Positions 31,173 through 31,272 of a DNA stretch of 31,272 nt are shown here, piece by piece. The number at the start of each line of letters is the position of its first letter. Position 1 is the stretch's first letter. A program made the translations under genes and the position numbers. The notes beneath the pieces are model-generated. The model worked only from the letters and a program-made list of their open reading frames with translations, was not told the origin of the DNA and did not search any database. The stretch covers positions 55,846 to 87,117 of the forward strand of contig DHEX01000086.1 in assembly GCA_002400085.1 (NCBI GenBank), written 5' to 3'. Source of the stretch: Clostridiaceae bacterium UBA4839 (lineage in GTDB: Bacteria; Bacillota; Clostridia; Clostridiales; Caloramatoraceae).

Positions 31173-31272
31173 ATCCGATGGCTTAGCAGCTGTAATTCCC
31201 CGCTTGGCGCGGGAAATAACAGCTGCTACGCCCCTGGATCGGTTCTTCTAAGGCTCAGTTGGATAGGGTATT
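31171..31272 (-). repeat. Structured repeat, copy 2 (inverted, cut by window end)
   Basis: Read on the minus strand, this is the counterpart of 26642-26743, with the same length of 102 bases and about four of five positions equal. It keeps the same stems: CCGAT…ATCGG, GGC…GCC, and a hairpin in which AGCAGCTGT pairs with ACAGCTGCT and TTCCCGC with GCGGGGA. Several differences from copy 1 fall in pairs that keep the helix. The element runs past the window end. Confidence 0.75.

Noticed and set aside
31240..31272. GGCTCAGTTGGATAG near the window end looks like a tRNA D-arm.
   Set aside because: It is part of the repeat shared with 26642-26743, and the flanks do not give acceptor or D-stem pairing. 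The window ends here, so it cannot be excluded fully.

Overview
The window is a chromosomal segment from an AT-rich, motile Firmicute. The Clostridiaceae are the best fit. The evidence is strong AGGAGG-type ribosome sites, low-GC codon use, a natural FliR-FlhB fusion, and the clostridial order comM-dprA-topA-trmFO-hslVU-codY ... rpsB-tsf-pyrH-frr. The genus cannot be fixed from the sequence alone. Every gene I can support is on the + strand.

Region 1 (1-11338) is the distal part of a large flagellar operon. It holds the end of fliL, then the export gate (fliO, fliP, fliQ, a fused fliR-flhB, flhA), the placement GTPase/ATPase pair flhF-flhG, a PilZ-domain c-di-GMP receptor, and the motility sigma factor. 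A membrane-anchored, repeat-rich protein in the position of Bacillus swrB follows. After it comes a small membrane protein with no standard start codon, reachable by an ATT start or by a -1 slip on an A-AAA-AAG heptamer. Two FlgF/FlgG-type rod genes close the operon. Genes overlap or lie within about 15 bases, so they are probably co-transcribed.

Region 2 (11339-16693) is patchier. A 116-nt nested palindrome leads into a TPR protein. An M20 amidohydrolase is flanked by repeat sequences, and comM and dprA follow. The gaps carry copies of a dispersed family built on a 20-nt palindrome with core GGTCTTGACC. One copy sits inside a 255-bp element with 22-bp terminal inverted repeats, typical of a MITE.

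Region 3 (16694-23176) is core housekeeping: topA behind a clear sigma-A promoter, trmFO, the hslV-hslU protease, and codY with a strong terminator.

Region 4 (about 23177-27658) is the accessory part. Four genes lie between codY and rpsB, neighbours in many Firmicutes: a DUF3870 protein, a dipeptide epimerase with the DxD specificity motif, a DUF819 membrane protein, and a beta-lactamase-fold serine hydrolase without a signal peptide. Base and codon use of the last three is visibly more GC-rich than the surroundings. Transposon-end-like repeats lie on the left and structured repeats within and to the right. I infer an acquired cassette for importing and breaking down L-Ala-D/L-Glu-type (murein) peptides. 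This is the most likely place for an undescribed system.

Region 5 (27659-31272) is rpsB-tsf-pyrH-frr behind its own sigma-A promoter, with a hairpin between rpsB and tsf and a terminator after tsf. A small unrecognised gene and a terminator follow frr. The window ends inside an inverted copy of the structured repeat found before the hydrolase gene, so two copies bracket the rpsB-frr block.
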